Assembly (NCBI GenBank): GCA_030704615.1
Contig: CM060734.1
Span: 5,334,001-5,394,000, forward strand
DNA: 60,000 nt
Direction: 5' to 3'
From: Takakia lepidozioides
Lineage: Eukaryota > Streptophyta > Takakiopsida > Takakiales > Takakiaceae
Position numbers and translations under genes: made by a program. Below are positions 1 through 10,980 of this stretch, piece after piece. The notes beneath the pieces were generated by a model. The model saw only the letters and a program-made list of their open reading frames with translations. It did not search any database and was not told the DNA's origin. Numbering within the stretch: the stretch's first letter is position 1; each line of letters begins with the position of its first letter.

Positions 1-338
1 TCTCCTTGGGCTGCTCAGCTGTCTGTTTCTCCATCTGCTCCTTGGCCAATGCTGCCGTTTTGGCCGACTTTTTCAGTGCTTTCTGCTTTGCGGCCTCCTC
101 TGCTTTCAGTTTTGCCGCGTCCTCTGGTTGGGGATCCAAATGCGCCTTGATAGCCCGAGCATTCGCTTCATTTTTCAAGTTAACCTCCGACAGGTCAACG
201 GTCCCACTTGGGAGATCCACATACCAGGGACAGTCCACCAAATGCTCGGCATGCCACTCCCTCGTCATGGCTTCTGTGTACATCGTACCACGTCCTCTAA
301 GTGTCATCCACGCCAGGAAGAATGGTGGAACCCTTTGA
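1..338 (-). CDS. Exon-like fragment, charged protein, runs off left edge
   Basis: The minus strand is open from about 338 to the window edge. The first half reads as ordinary globular protein (it contains FFLAWMTLRGRGTMYTEAMT and WHAEHLVDCPWYVDLPSG). The second half is an Ala/Lys/Glu-rich stretch (LKAEEAAKQKALKKSAKTAA) that would form a helix or coiled coil. I do not recognise the family. It lies downstream, on the same strand, of two other exon-like stretches (830-1056 and 1310-1457), so the three may belong to one intron-containing gene whose 3' part is outside the window. Splice sites were not fixed with confidence. It could also be a pseudogene. Confidence 0.4.
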
Positions 339-393
339 ATGGCTCCGGATAGAATGAGAGCAAAATTTATGTACTTGCAATCGCGAATTCCCT

Positions 394-745
394 ATCATGG
401 TGCCGAAATTCGAAACACGCATAGGAGCCACTTCAACAACAATCATGCTACTGCTGCATCATGCCAGTGGAAGTTCCCAATGCAGCAGGTATTTCGGCAC
501 CGCAATACCCAATGGAGCGTGCCTCAATTCAGAGGCACGACCGGCGCAGACAAATATGGGATTCCGTGGCAGTAGATGCCCAGGATTCACAAGTTCCTGG
601 GGATATTTCGGCGCCACAATACCAACCGCAGCAGCGCTCAGTTTGCAGGCACGGTGGACGCAACAAAGTTTGTAGGATACAGTTACAACAATTGCCCAAT
701 ATTCACATCTTGCAGAGGGGTATTTCGGCGCCGCAATACCCACAG
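394..745. repeat. Degenerate ~117-bp tandem repeat, about three units
   Basis: The motif ggtatttcggcgccgcaata recurs near 484, 601 and 719, about 117 bp apart. The DNA between the motifs is also alignable (caattcagaggcacg versus cagtttgcaggcacg). A weaker, partly inverted copy of the motif core lies near 400. The array sits between two exon-like stretches, so it is probably intronic. It creates spurious open frames on both strands. Confidence 0.6.
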
Positions 746-829
746 CAACTTGACTAAATTCACAGTTAGAACCCAAACTACAAACAGGGGGGGGGATGCA
801 TTGGCAGCAGAGTACCTGAACAGGACTCG

Positions 830-1056
830 CATTGCTGCTTTGTCGGCCCCCTCCTTCGATGTATACGCTACGTCTTGCCTTTGCAACTTCTCTGAAAAAC
901 AGGTTTAGGAAGCGCCCTCGCCAAGACTGCACATAGTTCTCCATTGTCTTCGATTTCGTCCAGTCGATCTGCAACTTGAAAGTGGTGGTGTTGCAATCCA
1001 ATTGCTCCTGGACGTGGGTCAGTACTTGCAGCATTGCAGGTCTTCGAAACAATCAT
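830..1056 (-). CDS. Exon-like fragment of an unrecognised gene
   Basis: The minus strand encodes a stretch containing VLTHVQEQLDCNTTTFKLQ, then TKSKTMENYVQSWRGRFLNL and FREVAKARRSVYIEGGG. Its composition looks like real protein, while the frame beyond about 830 runs into the ~117-bp repeats and loses this character. It lies between two other exon-like pieces on the same strand and may be a middle exon. Function unknown; exon ends not determined. Confidence 0.35.
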
Positions 1057-1309
1057 GAATTTGAAATTGCAATGAAGTCGAACAGACACAAGAGGAGGAC
1101 ATTATACCAGATGCCACCAAGTCATGACATTCAACCAGTCGTTCATTTTGTCGTCAGTTGGCTCGATGGGAAAGTGATACAGCAGCTTTGTGTTTGTATG
1201 GCCGTTCCAGATTCGCAGCTACCTTGTCTGCATGTTTGAACATCGGTCAGAGAAAAGAACCTCAAGAGGTATCGCGAGAGAGCACAAAACAAGAACAAAC
1301 ACATGCTAA

Positions 1310-1457
1310 CCTTCGCAGCCGAATCAACACATGACACTGCGATATGATGAAGTTTCTCCATGGACATTTCCAATTTGATGGGTCTGGAATAGTGCAGTCC
1401 TATCTCCGCCAAGAACTCGGCACCAAGGCCAGGGTCAGCGATTGCTACTTGCTTCAC
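1310..1457 (-). CDS. Exon-like fragment with a paralogous piece near 36175
   Basis: The minus strand encodes KQVAIADPGLGAEFLAEIGL followed by HYSRPIKLEMSMEKLHHIAV and SCVDSAAK, then a possible GT donor (aag|gttagc). The same pattern occurs at 36175-36330 on the plus strand (LLPIADPTLGEGFLQELKLH, then W, then VDPEEKV). Conservation of IADP-LG--FL-E--LH-SR---------M--EK between two places in 60 kb shows a repeated gene or gene-fragment family. I do not recognise the domain. Confidence 0.45.
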
Positions 1458-2460
1458 AAGTTTTGACCTGTACTTGGTCCGTGATTGCCTCCCTGCCTAC
1501 ACAATGTGACTCTCTATGGACGCGTCAGCCTTGCTAGGGACATCACTCTCAAAGAACTGCCTTTTGCAAAAGCCAAATCATCGCTAATGTTCGTCTGTAG
1601 TCCCATATCCAGCAGATACAATCAGGCCAGTGCTCCCAACAACAAATTGCTTACATCGAGAAAATTAAGATGAACCTCACTGCATAGAGGATTTCCACCA
1701 TGGCGTCCAGTGTGGGTCGGTACCAGGTGCGATCCGCTTTCGCCTGAGACTTTCTGTACAACTCGGGATCGAGGGATTTTTGAAAGTCCGTCAGTGGTGC
1801 TGTGCCCACTTCTTGCACTCTATAGAAGGGGCTATTTCATGAGCGGCACGAACACGAGCGGAAAAAAAAAAAGCATGAACAAACAATTGTGTGTCCACGA
1901 AAATAGGGTTAGGAGGCACGGAAATAGGGTCATTCGAAGCTGGAATGTGGCACCACACAACTCGTCATAGCAATGAAATGTAACATTTTTATTGCTAATT
2001 TTGTGGCAAACCACATCTATACAAGTGTCCTAACCGTCATAGCCGGAATGGGCATTATTCTCCTACACCCTCCGAGAAACTTGCCCCACCTTCCTCCTCA
2101 TCCCCCCATCCTCCGAGCTTTGAGATGCATCAATTCCACTATGCCTCTCAAAAATACCATCCTCTCCTTGGGGGACTGTCCACCTCACCTCCTGGGAATC
2201 TTCTGCCTCTTCTCCCCCACTTTCCTCAACAGAATCCAAGACAAATCTACGAGCCTGACTGGCTCTAATAGCTGCTGCCTCCTCCCTCATCTTCATTTTC
2301 TTGAGGCTTGCCTCGTCTAAAATCTGCTATACACGACTAGGTTCGAAAGACCTCCTAATGGACACCGAAGCAAGCCGGGCAACATAAGTAGGAAGGATGT
2401 AGTCCCTTTCTGGACTCGGCATGAAATCCCCCCTGACAAAAAAAGGCACGTTCCTCCTGC
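1458..2460. other. No gene recognised
   Basis: Only short open frames of low-information composition occur here. There is an A-rich run near 1860-1872 and pyrimidine-rich DNA from 2065 to 2230. I see no domain, RNA gene or ordered repeat. Confidence 0.5.
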
Positions 2461-2464
2461 CCAT

Positions 2465-3155
2465 AGTGGACGAGCATGGGTGGGATTTGAACCCACGGAG
2501 CTGCCCATGCTGAAGGCTTGTGGACAAGTTCCACACAAGCTTGAAGACTCCACACAAATCAGAGACAATGAGGCAGCATACAAACCTTCATCACCCACCC
2601 ATAGGGGCTCCCAAAATTCAGAGACAATGAGGCAGCATACAAACCTTCATCACCCACCCATAGGGGCTCCCAAAATTCAGAGACAATGAGGCAGCATACA
2701 AACCTTCATCTCCCACCCATAGTCGCCGAGCATGGGTGGGATTTGACCCACTAAGCTGCCTCAGCTGGCAGCCCATGCTGAAGGCTTGTGGCCAAGTTCC
2801 ACACAAGCTTGAATGCTGGGGCTAGCAAGAAGGCAAAAATTCAGACCAGCAAATACATGGCACCTACCGAAGCACGAGGCTGCAAATTGTGTGAGTGGGA
2901 ATTGAACCCAGTAGCCTGCCCCGACTGGCAGCTCACAAATGAATGTCTAACCTGGAACACATGAGATACTATCATGACACATAACACATAGCCCTCACAA
3001 GCACATAAGAAGGCAGAAATTCAGACCAGGCAGAAGAAGGCAGAACTGGGACCAGCAAATACATGGCACTTAACGAAGCACATAACCACCAATTGTGTGA
3101 GTGGGAATTGAACCCAGTAGCCTGCCCTGACTGGCAGCTCACACATGAACACAAG
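2465..3155 (-). repeat. Cluster of short tRNA-like (SINE-like) repeats
   Basis: Four minus-strand copies carry a sequence like a tRNA T-arm or polymerase III B box. Two are of one kind (near 2478-2553 and 2733-2815; gtgggttcaaatcccac in the first) and two of another (near 2889-2940 and 3102-3150; ctgggttcaattccca). Outside the T-arm, a closing stem pairs gcatggg with cccatgc in the first kind and gtgag with ctcac in the second. Three copies also have a small inner stem (ctgcc...ggcag). There is no anticodon arm, so these are not functional tRNA genes; tRNA-derived short repeats are likely. The second kind lies inside a longer direct repeat (about 2826-2950 and 3005-3150). Confidence 0.45.
2561..2722. 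repeat. 59-bp tandem repeat, about 2.7 copies
   Basis: The unit beginning agagacaatgaggcagcata starts at 2561, 2620 and 2679, giving an exact 59-bp period. The copies are almost identical and the last is cut short near 2722. The array lies between two copies of the first kind of tRNA-like repeat. Confidence 0.85.
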
Positions 3156-3790
3156 GGGGAGGAATCCCCCCTTGTGTGCACCCCCGCTTGGAGAGCGAAC
3201 TACACTACTCCTACCTACCATCTACGCTTCAGTGATTGGTTACTACGACAGGGTAGAGGGCTGCAGCATATATGAATTCAACAACACATCAGGTTGTTGG
3301 TGCAACACTCCCAACACTGTCACTGCCTATTACTTGCTGCCTGGCAGTCCACACCATGTAGAGCAAACTGAACAAACCAAAATTGGGCTGCTGCTGTTGC
3401 AGCCCGTGTGCTCATTGAGCAGCTGCAACAGAAGCACACTACAACACATGATGTGGACGCCCCTATGCTGCCCTATGCTGCTGGCCTATGCTGAACTATG
3501 GGCTGCACCAGCCAATGACTTCACAACAACAAACTAACAAGGCACTTGCTGCCACCACAAAGCCTACGCTACAACCCGGCTGGCATCACACCACTAAGCA
3601 AAAAATTCATGCAGTGGCACCCACACACACTTCTGCACCATCCACATTGAAACAAAACCATTAGATGAAATGGAAAGCAACTTCATGACTCTCTATCGCT
3701 ATCAAACTCTAATAGAACCTCTTCATAGCCAGAAAGAGCATATAGCCACTAACACCTAGGCAAATTAGAGTATTCAAGCATAAACACAGG
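3156..3790. other. No gene recognised
   Basis: Only short frames with no recognisable domain are present. This stretch flanks the 3' side of the piggyBac pseudogene. I looked for a terminal inverted repeat and a TTAA target site but could not fix an element end. Confidence 0.45.
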
Positions 3791-3791
3791 A

Positions 3792-5661
3792 TTACAATGG
3801 CATTAGGATAGTGGTAAGAGGGTTGCCCCTCCTTCGTACCTGCTGCCACCTCTCTGCAGCAGCCAACAGCCCCCCAAAATTAGAGTCCGTTGGCCTATGA
3901 TGCCTCACAAAGCAGGCCCCCAAGCACAGAGGCAGATCCCCACACACCATACAAAAGTACCTCTGCCTAGTGCCACATGAGGCACACTTCCTTCTCCTAA
4001 GGCTTCGGAGAGAGTAATGGCAGGCTCCCGGATTGGCCACAGCAGCCCCTGTCATTACTATTGCCCTGGGACCAACCCACCCTTCCACCAACCCATTAGC
4101 CACTTGCGAATTGAAAAGCAAATGTGAACATGGTGTCCATCCCCTTGATCTCATAAATTCCAGGTAAATGATGTAGCCATTTACTAAACTCGTGTCAACC
4201 ACATGGAAGTACAGCCTGTGCCACCACTTGTGGTCACGGGTTTGTACACTGTAATAACCCCGCAATTGGTCTTGGACATCCACACCTCTCATGTGCTCTT
4301 GATAATGTTTCAGGACAGGGGAGGTAGGCACAAGACGTCTAGCCCCATTATGCCATCGTCTCACAAAGCATTCAGTATCCACAGGGCTCATAGCAGTGGA
4401 AAGAAGATGGACAGGTTTCTAATCATACCAGGCCACGGCACACATTTTCCCAGAAACGTGCATCCTCCACAGGAGCCTCCCTCTCTCACCACTTCTTCCC
4501 AATTCGAGACAACTATAGCTCACACGTTTGTTTTGACCGTGCCAGTGGCAAAGATGCCCTTGGCAACCAAGTCATGGAACAATTGAGGGCTGGAGAAATA
4601 GTTGTCCATGGCTACAATGTGCCCACGACCTTCAAAACCAGAAAGAAGTCTACTAACTACCGCATAACCCATGCCATGAGTCAAATCCACTTCATCATTC
4701 TTACCCAGATACACCTCCATCTTCTGAACATACTGGGACTTTGCATTGCACAAAGCCCAAAGTTTGATTCCCCACTTGCATGGCTTTTTAGGGAGATACT
4801 GCTGGATTTTGGCATACTTCCCTTTATATTTGACGATCATCTTGTCTACGCATAGGTTCTGCTCAGGTTTATAGTAACGAGCATACAGGGAGTTCTGGGC
4901 TTCTATTAGCCCGTCTTAGCAAGTTTGTCATAACCAGGATCCCCACTATCCATGACAACCTGGTTATTGTCAACAAGGTGTATACAACGTAGAATGGCCT
5001 CCCAACGGTTCCTACTCATTATCTTTCCAATAGAAGGGCAATAAATTCATGATTGGCTTTCCAGTAAAGACCTAGTGTTAGGAAGCTTCTTTAGACCCAT
5101 CAGAATATGAACAGCCAGCCAGGCCCTCAATTCCCTCACTGTCAATGGAAACCAAGAGCTACCCCCCTTGCGTCTTCCCCCTTGGTTCAAAGTTTGAGCA
5201 TACAGGTTTGTCATCATGCAAATTTTGCGCAAAATGAGCATGGGCCAGAACAAATTGAAGAAATCAATTGGCCTAGCACTATCGGCCAAAGGAAGTAAAC
5301 CCCCAACATCCCCTCCACTCCATATTACCTCAGGAATCTGTTCACAACTGGAATTCCACATGTCATCCTTGAACTTGTCTGCTGTTGGCTAGGTTTCCCA
5401 GTCAGGAGGCAAATCATACAAACTCCACTCGCGGGTGGGTAAGCTAGTGTCAACACAAAAATCGTCCAATTCAGGTTCATCAGCTGCTGTAGGATTGGTT
5501 CTTATCTCTTCAGCAGGGTCGAAATCAGAGTCGGATTCGGCATCCGAGTTAGAATTTTCTTCCACAACAGGAATCCCAAGCATATCTTCCCCAGAGCATG
5601 GCAAGTCATGGTCACCATCTATGTCTATAAACTCGCATAGGTTCGAACAGATAGATTGCAC
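3792..5661 (-). pseudogene. piggyBac-type transposase pseudogene
   Basis: The minus strand reads as a DDE transposase of the piggyBac family (cut-and-paste at TTAA sites). In order: an acidic N-terminal region (5661-5389; DSDFDPAEE, LYDLPPDW); FFNLFWPMLILRKICMMTN and ELRAWLAVHILMGLKKLP (5361-5047); IMSRNRWEAILRCIHLVDNN; NLCVDKMIVKYKG with a probable first catalytic Asp (about 4844-4846); IVAMDNYFSSPQLFHDLVAK with a second (about 4604-4606); RGVDVQDQLRGYYSVQTRD with the third Asp region; and a C-terminal Cys-rich finger (CASC...CMVC...C...H), typical of the family. It is broken by an in-frame TAG at 5389-5391, a TGA near 5047, a frameshift near 4910 and another near 4400-4520. No transposon ends were found. 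Confidence 0.85.
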
Positions 5662-6381
5662 ATGGCCAGATGCAAAAAAAAGATGAGGAAGAACCCGACT
5701 TCTAGCACAATATCCCAGGTTTGCTCAATGATAGTCCCGTTGCAACGCAAGACTCTAACAGTCTGGCCCAATACACCCAATTCCTTGAGTGATTGGCTAT
5801 GACGAGCCACATCACGATCTTCTACTTGGGAAGACCTGAGAGAGTAGGAATTAGGAACAGGGGAAGACAAATAATCCACAAAATGCAAATCAGGTGGGTC
5901 AGGGGGTGAATTACCCATCCTTTGTGCCATTTCCTTCAGCCTCATTGAGGCTGGAAGCACCGGAAGATGCAGCAAAATCGGACCAGACCCTGTCTCTGAG
6001 GACTACATTCACCTCGCTAGAGAAACCACGAGGATCCCCTTCTTCCTTCCGCTCAACCCAGCCAAGCAATTCAGCAGCTTGTCTGCGCCACAGGTATCTG
6101 AAGTTCGCAGGCTGTGGGAAAGAGGGCCAAACCACTCGCTTGGGGCGTTTCAATGAGAGCAGGTAATCTTCATTCAAACACCCAACCAATTCCCCTACTT
6201 GCTCGTCGCTGGCACCAAGTGACTTTGCCCATGTTGCGATTACAACCGCCTCCTTGGCCAAATGTGCCGGTGCAGGGGGAGGCGCATTGAGGAGCACCAT
6301 TATAGCAGAGTCTGACAGCAGCCTTGCACAATGAAGGTCTTTGCCCCATTCTCTCACCACCAGCCAGCCTCTCTCAACCAC
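5662..6381 (-). CDS. Unrecognised ORFs upstream of the piggyBac frame
   Basis: Two overlapping minus-strand frames, 6381-5911 (156 residues) and 5975-5625 (116 residues), lie directly upstream of the transposase frame. The first contains ATWAKSLGASDEQVGELVGC and RPKRVVWPSFPQPANFRYLW; the second contains SLKELGVLGQTVRVLRCNGT. The composition looks like protein. They could be a broken N-terminal extension of the transposase, joined by a frameshift or small intron near 5911, or exons of the gene it inserted into. I recognise no domain. Confidence 0.35.
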
Positions 6382-7534
6382 CTCCAGGCAAGAAATTGCG
6401 AGTAATGAGCAGAAAACTCAATGGCATAGAAATAGTGCAATGAGACTATAGGAAGCCGCAGAGAAGACAACACCAAGGCGCAGCACATCACACAAACACA
6501 ACAGCCACCTGCAACAACACAGAACGGCCACCTGCAAACACAAGCAAGCAAACGCGAGCGAGGAAGAGAGAGAACCGCGGGAAGGCACAATGAAAACGCG
6601 GGAAGTACGCTGCCGCCGACCCCCTGCTGCTTCAACCGACAGATCTTGCCCTAAACCTAACAAACAGCCAATCAGCTTCGCATACGTCTTGCAAACGTGG
6701 AGTGCCTTCTCACCCAATTTTTTATTTTTGAATTTGGTTAAGATCTCGCACAGATACACCTGTCGGAAGCTGGCTGGAGGCCCGTTTCGGGCCGCACGGG
6801 CACTTAGGGATTAAGTCAATTGGTCTGAAGGAGAATGGGTCGGGAGTTTCAACCAGGTCAAGTAGATAGGCCCTATGTACGATTCAACCCTTTCAAGAAC
6901 ATTTATTTTCCGGTGAACCAATTGAAGTAATTTCAGGAGCTAGTGTTTTGTTTTTTTTAAAACAATTTAAGGAAAGGGGATAATAAAGAAAGAGTTACCA
7001 AAAGGTGGAAAAAATAACCACTGGCTCCTGCTCCAGGACCTTCTAGCTTCTTTCTTGTTCCACTTTCTCTTGTGTTTAGGCTCATGGCTGGTGGAGAACA
7101 ATACTCATTGTTCCTAGTTTTTCCTAGCTGTTCTCTTTTTGCAATTCTGCACGGACCATGCTCTAGGCTCCCCGCTCCTCCTCCTTTGTAGCTTGTTTAG
7201 TTGCATCTTCGGACTCTTTTCTGCTTCTTAGTTTGTTGGCTTGTAGGCTGTGGACTCGGAGGATGCACTCCTCTTCCCTTGCAGCTTAATTAGCTTAGCT
7301 TGCTTCTTCAGAGCAGGGCATGAGACAGGGGAGCCAGTAATCATTAAGGGGGTAAGCAGGGGAGCAAGAGAATGGGGAGGAACCATGGGAGCATGAAATC
7401 CTGGTGGGGAGCAAATGAGCGCCGAATTACATGAGAAGGCATGGAATATAGGGGAGCAAGGCATATGAGAGGGGAATGCAGGGGAGGGCACAGAGATAAG
7501 ACAGTGGGGGAGACGTACTTATGTGTTGTCGTCA
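6382..7534. other. No gene recognised; small hairpin
   Basis: Only short frames occur. A compact inverted repeat, ggcccgtttcgggcc, lies at 6779-6793. From about 7320 to 7500 the DNA becomes rich in gggagca/aggggag motifs, resembling the stronger minisatellite at 8395-8965. Confidence 0.4.
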
Positions 7535-8300
7535 CATATACTTGCAGGGGAGACATATCCAATGTCCAAACTCTCCCTCAATCAAGTTTGCTAGGGCCTC
7601 TAGAAATACGTACTTTGGATATCCTGTCCACAACACCTTGAAAAAATGAGGAGTCTGTGCTGCGAAGACCACCACCGCGCGTTCCCGTATGTTCTCTATA
7701 CACATGAATGTCTCTGCAAGCAATGCATTGGGGAATCTCCCAAGAGCAACTTCGCGCAAATATCCTTCAAGGTTGTTGGCGATTCCCGAAACTCATCCAA
7801 CCAAACTTCAGGAAAGAATCAAATCCACCATGACGGAAGTTTCCCCTCCGTCCACCTGGAACATGTCATTGAAGTGGGCTTCGACAATTCCATCGAAGGG
7901 ATCGCACATTGGAACTTCACAGTGTGCGGGTCCCCTAGGATCTGAATGACGTGCAACCTGCAATAGGAAAAGATCCCCAATTTCCGGGAGTGATGCCATC
8001 GAGTGGTGTCAAGGCAGCAACAATGCATCCTCAATGAACTATGCAGTCCCAAAAGGCAGTGAATCGGGGAGATTCTGCATCTCAAATATCATGTGGAGGT
8101 ATGAGTCATCCTTTCGCTGTGGCGCAATGTGAACGTCGGTCGGACTTGGGGACTGTGCAGCAGGTTCTTCCATTGCCAAGGCACGGGGAAGTCGGGATGT
8201 CTAGTAGCCTTCAAGTAATTGCGGATTTTGGTCAATTCCGCCTTGATTCGTCTAGAGCTTATGTCAATGTCCGCAACCGGCCCCAACGACCACACTTTTG
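7535..8300 (-). pseudogene. Exon-like fragments of an unrecognised gene
   Basis: Three minus-strand stretches have protein-like composition but lie in different frames: 8295-8089 (DIDISSRRIKAELTKIRNYL, then HPDFPVPWQWKNLLHSP), 7999-7808 (GDLFLLQVARHSDPRGPAHC, then FNDMFQVDGGETSVMVDLIL) and 7759-7532 (EVALGRFPNALLAETFMCIE, then VVFAAQTPHFFKVLWTGYPK). The second and third are separated by what looks like a one-base frameshift near 7800. They may be exons of a large gene continuing to 1-1460 and split by the piggyBac insertion, but that is inference. Function unknown. Confidence 0.35.
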
Positions 8301-8394
8301 CAGCCTTTGCAACTACATTGCATTCTTCATGAGCATTGGCGCTTGAAGTTGTGTTTCCCTACATCCAGCAGAAGCAATCGTGGTGATGAATGGA

Positions 8395-8965
8395 ACATGG
8401 GAGCAGGGTGGAGGAGTAAACTGAAACAGGGGAGCGAGTAAGGGAGGATCGGACTGCTGTGGAGGAAACAGAGGGGAGCGGTTTGTACGGAGATGGAGGA
8501 GCATGGGAGCAGAGGTCAGAAGACAGGGGAGCGGAAAACAAGGGAGTACATCACAGGGGAGCAAAGCAAAATGAGACACATGATGAAGAATAGGCAAGGG
8601 GGCCACAGTACAAGGGAGCGGGTTGCGGGGGGAGGGGAGTAGAGGACAGGGGATAGCAGACAGCAGGGGAGCAAGGCACAATGAAACACAGGGGAGCACA
8701 TAACAGGGGAGCAAAACAGAAGGCGAGGGGAAGATGACGATACAGGGGAGCGGAAAATACCAGACAGCAGGGGAGCAAGGCACAATACAGGGGACCACAT
8801 AACAGGGGAGCAAAGCAGAAGATGACACATGATAAAGAACAGACAGGGGGAGCACATCACAGGGGAGAGCAGACAGCAGGGGTGCAAAGCAGAAAGAAGA
8901 CGCATGAGGAAGAAACATGCAGTGGCGAGCAATGAACAGGGGAGCGGGATTGCGAGGAGTGACAA
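8395..8965. repeat. Irregular G-rich minisatellite, acaggggagca type
   Basis: Variants of acaggggagcaaagcaga and caggggagcaaggcacaat recur many times with irregular spacing of roughly 15-30 bp. The minus-strand frame through it encodes a repetitive Cys/Leu/Pro/Ser protein (APLLSALPC-like), a by-product of the repeat and not a credible gene. Confidence 0.75.
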
Positions 8966-9146
8966 ACACAGGCACTACCAAAGATTAAGGTTTCTATGAC
9001 TGCATAGATGACTATTTTTTCAGTCATATATGCGATTATGATTATATCACTCTGTAGTGAAAAAAACGTCGTGATAGAGAGGACTGGCAAATGCAAGTCA
9101 TATCCCTCACTGCGTTCGCAGCACGTGGAGTCATGCATAAGAGAGT

Positions 9147-9860
9147 GATGTAGTCATAACTATATGACTTAATAACTACATTATATGACTCCATGGAGAG
9201 GCGGGTGTGTAAACTCCATGAGCCATGAGCATGAGCATGAGCATGAGCAGAAATAATATAAAAAACTCATTTTTTGGGTGGATTTTGAATTAGTTTGGAA
9301 GAAATTTGAGGATAACTGGGCTCGAATATGACAAACAACATGGGTAGACACCGCTGACTTGGAGGGAAAAGATGGAAAGTTGGGGAGAATATGGACCCGC
9401 GGTAATATAATGTTTCTATTTCCATGGAACAAACAACAAAGGAAGTTGAACGATCACTGTCCGTTTTCATAGGAAGAGAAAAAAAGAAAAAACCCCCTAA
9501 ATCGGCGCCGACTTACCTCCCAACCAAATTGGTAAGTCGGCGCCGATTTAGGGGGTTTTTTTTTTTTTTTTCCCCCTAAAATTGGGGTAATGACACAAAT
9601 CGGCGTCGACTTACCTCCATTCCATATACTTATAATCCCGTGGGTTTAGGGGGTGTAGTTTGTAATTCCGTCTGTTTCTGTTCTGCTCATGCTCATGAGA
9701 AAGCATTCCCTTGGAGAGGCGTTAGAAGGACACATGTAGCACTCCGGATGTGATCCGTGTATATAACTACACTATATGACCTACACGTGGGAAAGAATAA
9801 TGCCACATGTAGTGATGTAGTCATAAGTATATAACTTCATGACTACATGTCTATAGGTAT
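9147..9860. repeat. AT-rich segment with nested direct and inverted repeats
   Basis: Near 9151 and 9815 the segment gtgatgtagtcata followed by (a)ctatat(g)act recurs, bracketing the region. A catgag microsatellite at 9226-9250 is matched by an inverted ctgctcatgctcatgag at 9682-9698. A strong hairpin lies in between (9491-9557), with weaker copies of its arms near 9597-9618 and 9645-9660. Together these suggest a non-autonomous foldback or MITE-like element of about 0.5-0.7 kb. No coding capacity was seen. Confidence 0.5.
9491..9557. repeat. Perfect 27-bp inverted repeat (hairpin)
   Basis: The left arm (9491-9517) begins aaccccctaaatcggcgccg and the right arm (9531-9557) is its exact reverse complement. 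The loop is 13 nt. The arms extend with A-rich DNA on the left and a T run on the right, so transcripts would form a long stable stem followed by U residues. Confidence 0.9.
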
Positions 9861-10980
9861 GTCATAAAGAGGTTTTTTGGATAATATTTTTGATTTAATA
9901 AATCAAATTATAAAATTATAAAATTTAGATTATTAATTGATTTAAATTCTTCATTATATTTTTGGGAAAATAGAATGGAAGCCACTATTGTCCTACACTA
10001 GCAACCATAAAGAGAAACAAGTTGACATGTAGAGGGGAGTACAAGCCCTATAAATCATATTACAAAATTCCAAATTGGACAAGCATCCCAACGGATGCCT
10101 CAAAGTCTACGCGGCTCTAAGGTAGACGCTCGAGATCATGCCTAAGGTGCGAACAGTTGAATCTACTGCAGTCCTTTGTCCAACAAAAAGCCCTGCTCAC
10201 ATCCTCGCGAGGCGCAACGACTCATCCCGTTCCTAACTTCCGGGGAGGATGCTGCAGCCTGTATCAAAACTCCTCATCATGCAGGGGATGTCGAAACATG
10301 TGTCTAACACCCTAAAAATTATTGCAGATTCTACCATAAGTCCGTTGATGCGCACGCAGATGTGAGGGCTACTCTAGCACATAATCTGTTTATGTCCACA
10401 TGTCTCGAACGTCGTTACATGACACTGAGAACTATCCAGTTCTTCTCCAGAGGTGCTTGTCAAGCTGCTCCGGCCGAAGCTTACGCCTCCACATGATCGC
10501 TGGCCCACAATTACTGCACCTAGCCGATTCTCTCCAACTCCATACTCATCAGTCTTTACCTCGGGCCCTATCTCTTCCCGCACCTCTTTCGTCCCTCTCA
10601 CCACAGTGCCCTCAATCTCGACCTCCAAAGAAACTGGGACCGAGCAGGACTCCCACCCAAGCAGACTCTACCCACTACCGCCCATCACGATCGGAGCTCC
10701 AGCGACATGGCACAATGGAAGCTTGCCTTGTGGGCAGTGCAGGCCTCCTCCCACGCCAGCTCTAGACCACCATGGATTCCCGTGTCCATCTTTGTGAAGC
10801 ATGCTTCACATATGTGGAGCTAGGATTCCTCCTCACCTGTTTTCTCAACCTGGATGGATGGAGGGAGGATGCTTTCTCTCCTAAGCATCCGAGAGGCTTC
10901 ACAATGCATAAGCTTAAAATCATTGGATAGAACAGCACTAGCAACAGTTTGAGAGTTTGCAGTGGGATCGGTCGGCACCC
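9861..10980. other. No gene recognised
   Basis: An AT-rich stretch (9880-9970) is followed by DNA of mixed composition with several short overlapping frames on both strands between 10374 and 10797. None shows a recognisable domain and their codon content does not favour either strand. Confidence 0.45.

Noticed and set aside
459-829. C-terminal two thirds of the 197-codon minus-strand ORF
   Set aside because: It passes through the ~117-bp tandem repeat and the protein repeats accordingly; only the first part (830-1056) looks like a real exon.
8313-8981. 222-codon minus-strand ORF as a gene
   Set aside because: It is a translation of an irregular acaggggagca minisatellite; the Cys/Leu/Pro/Ser pattern follows the repeat and no domain is present.
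10374-10797. Overlapping ORFs on both strands as genes
   Set aside because: They share the same DNA in opposite frames, show no domain, and neither strand has convincing protein composition.
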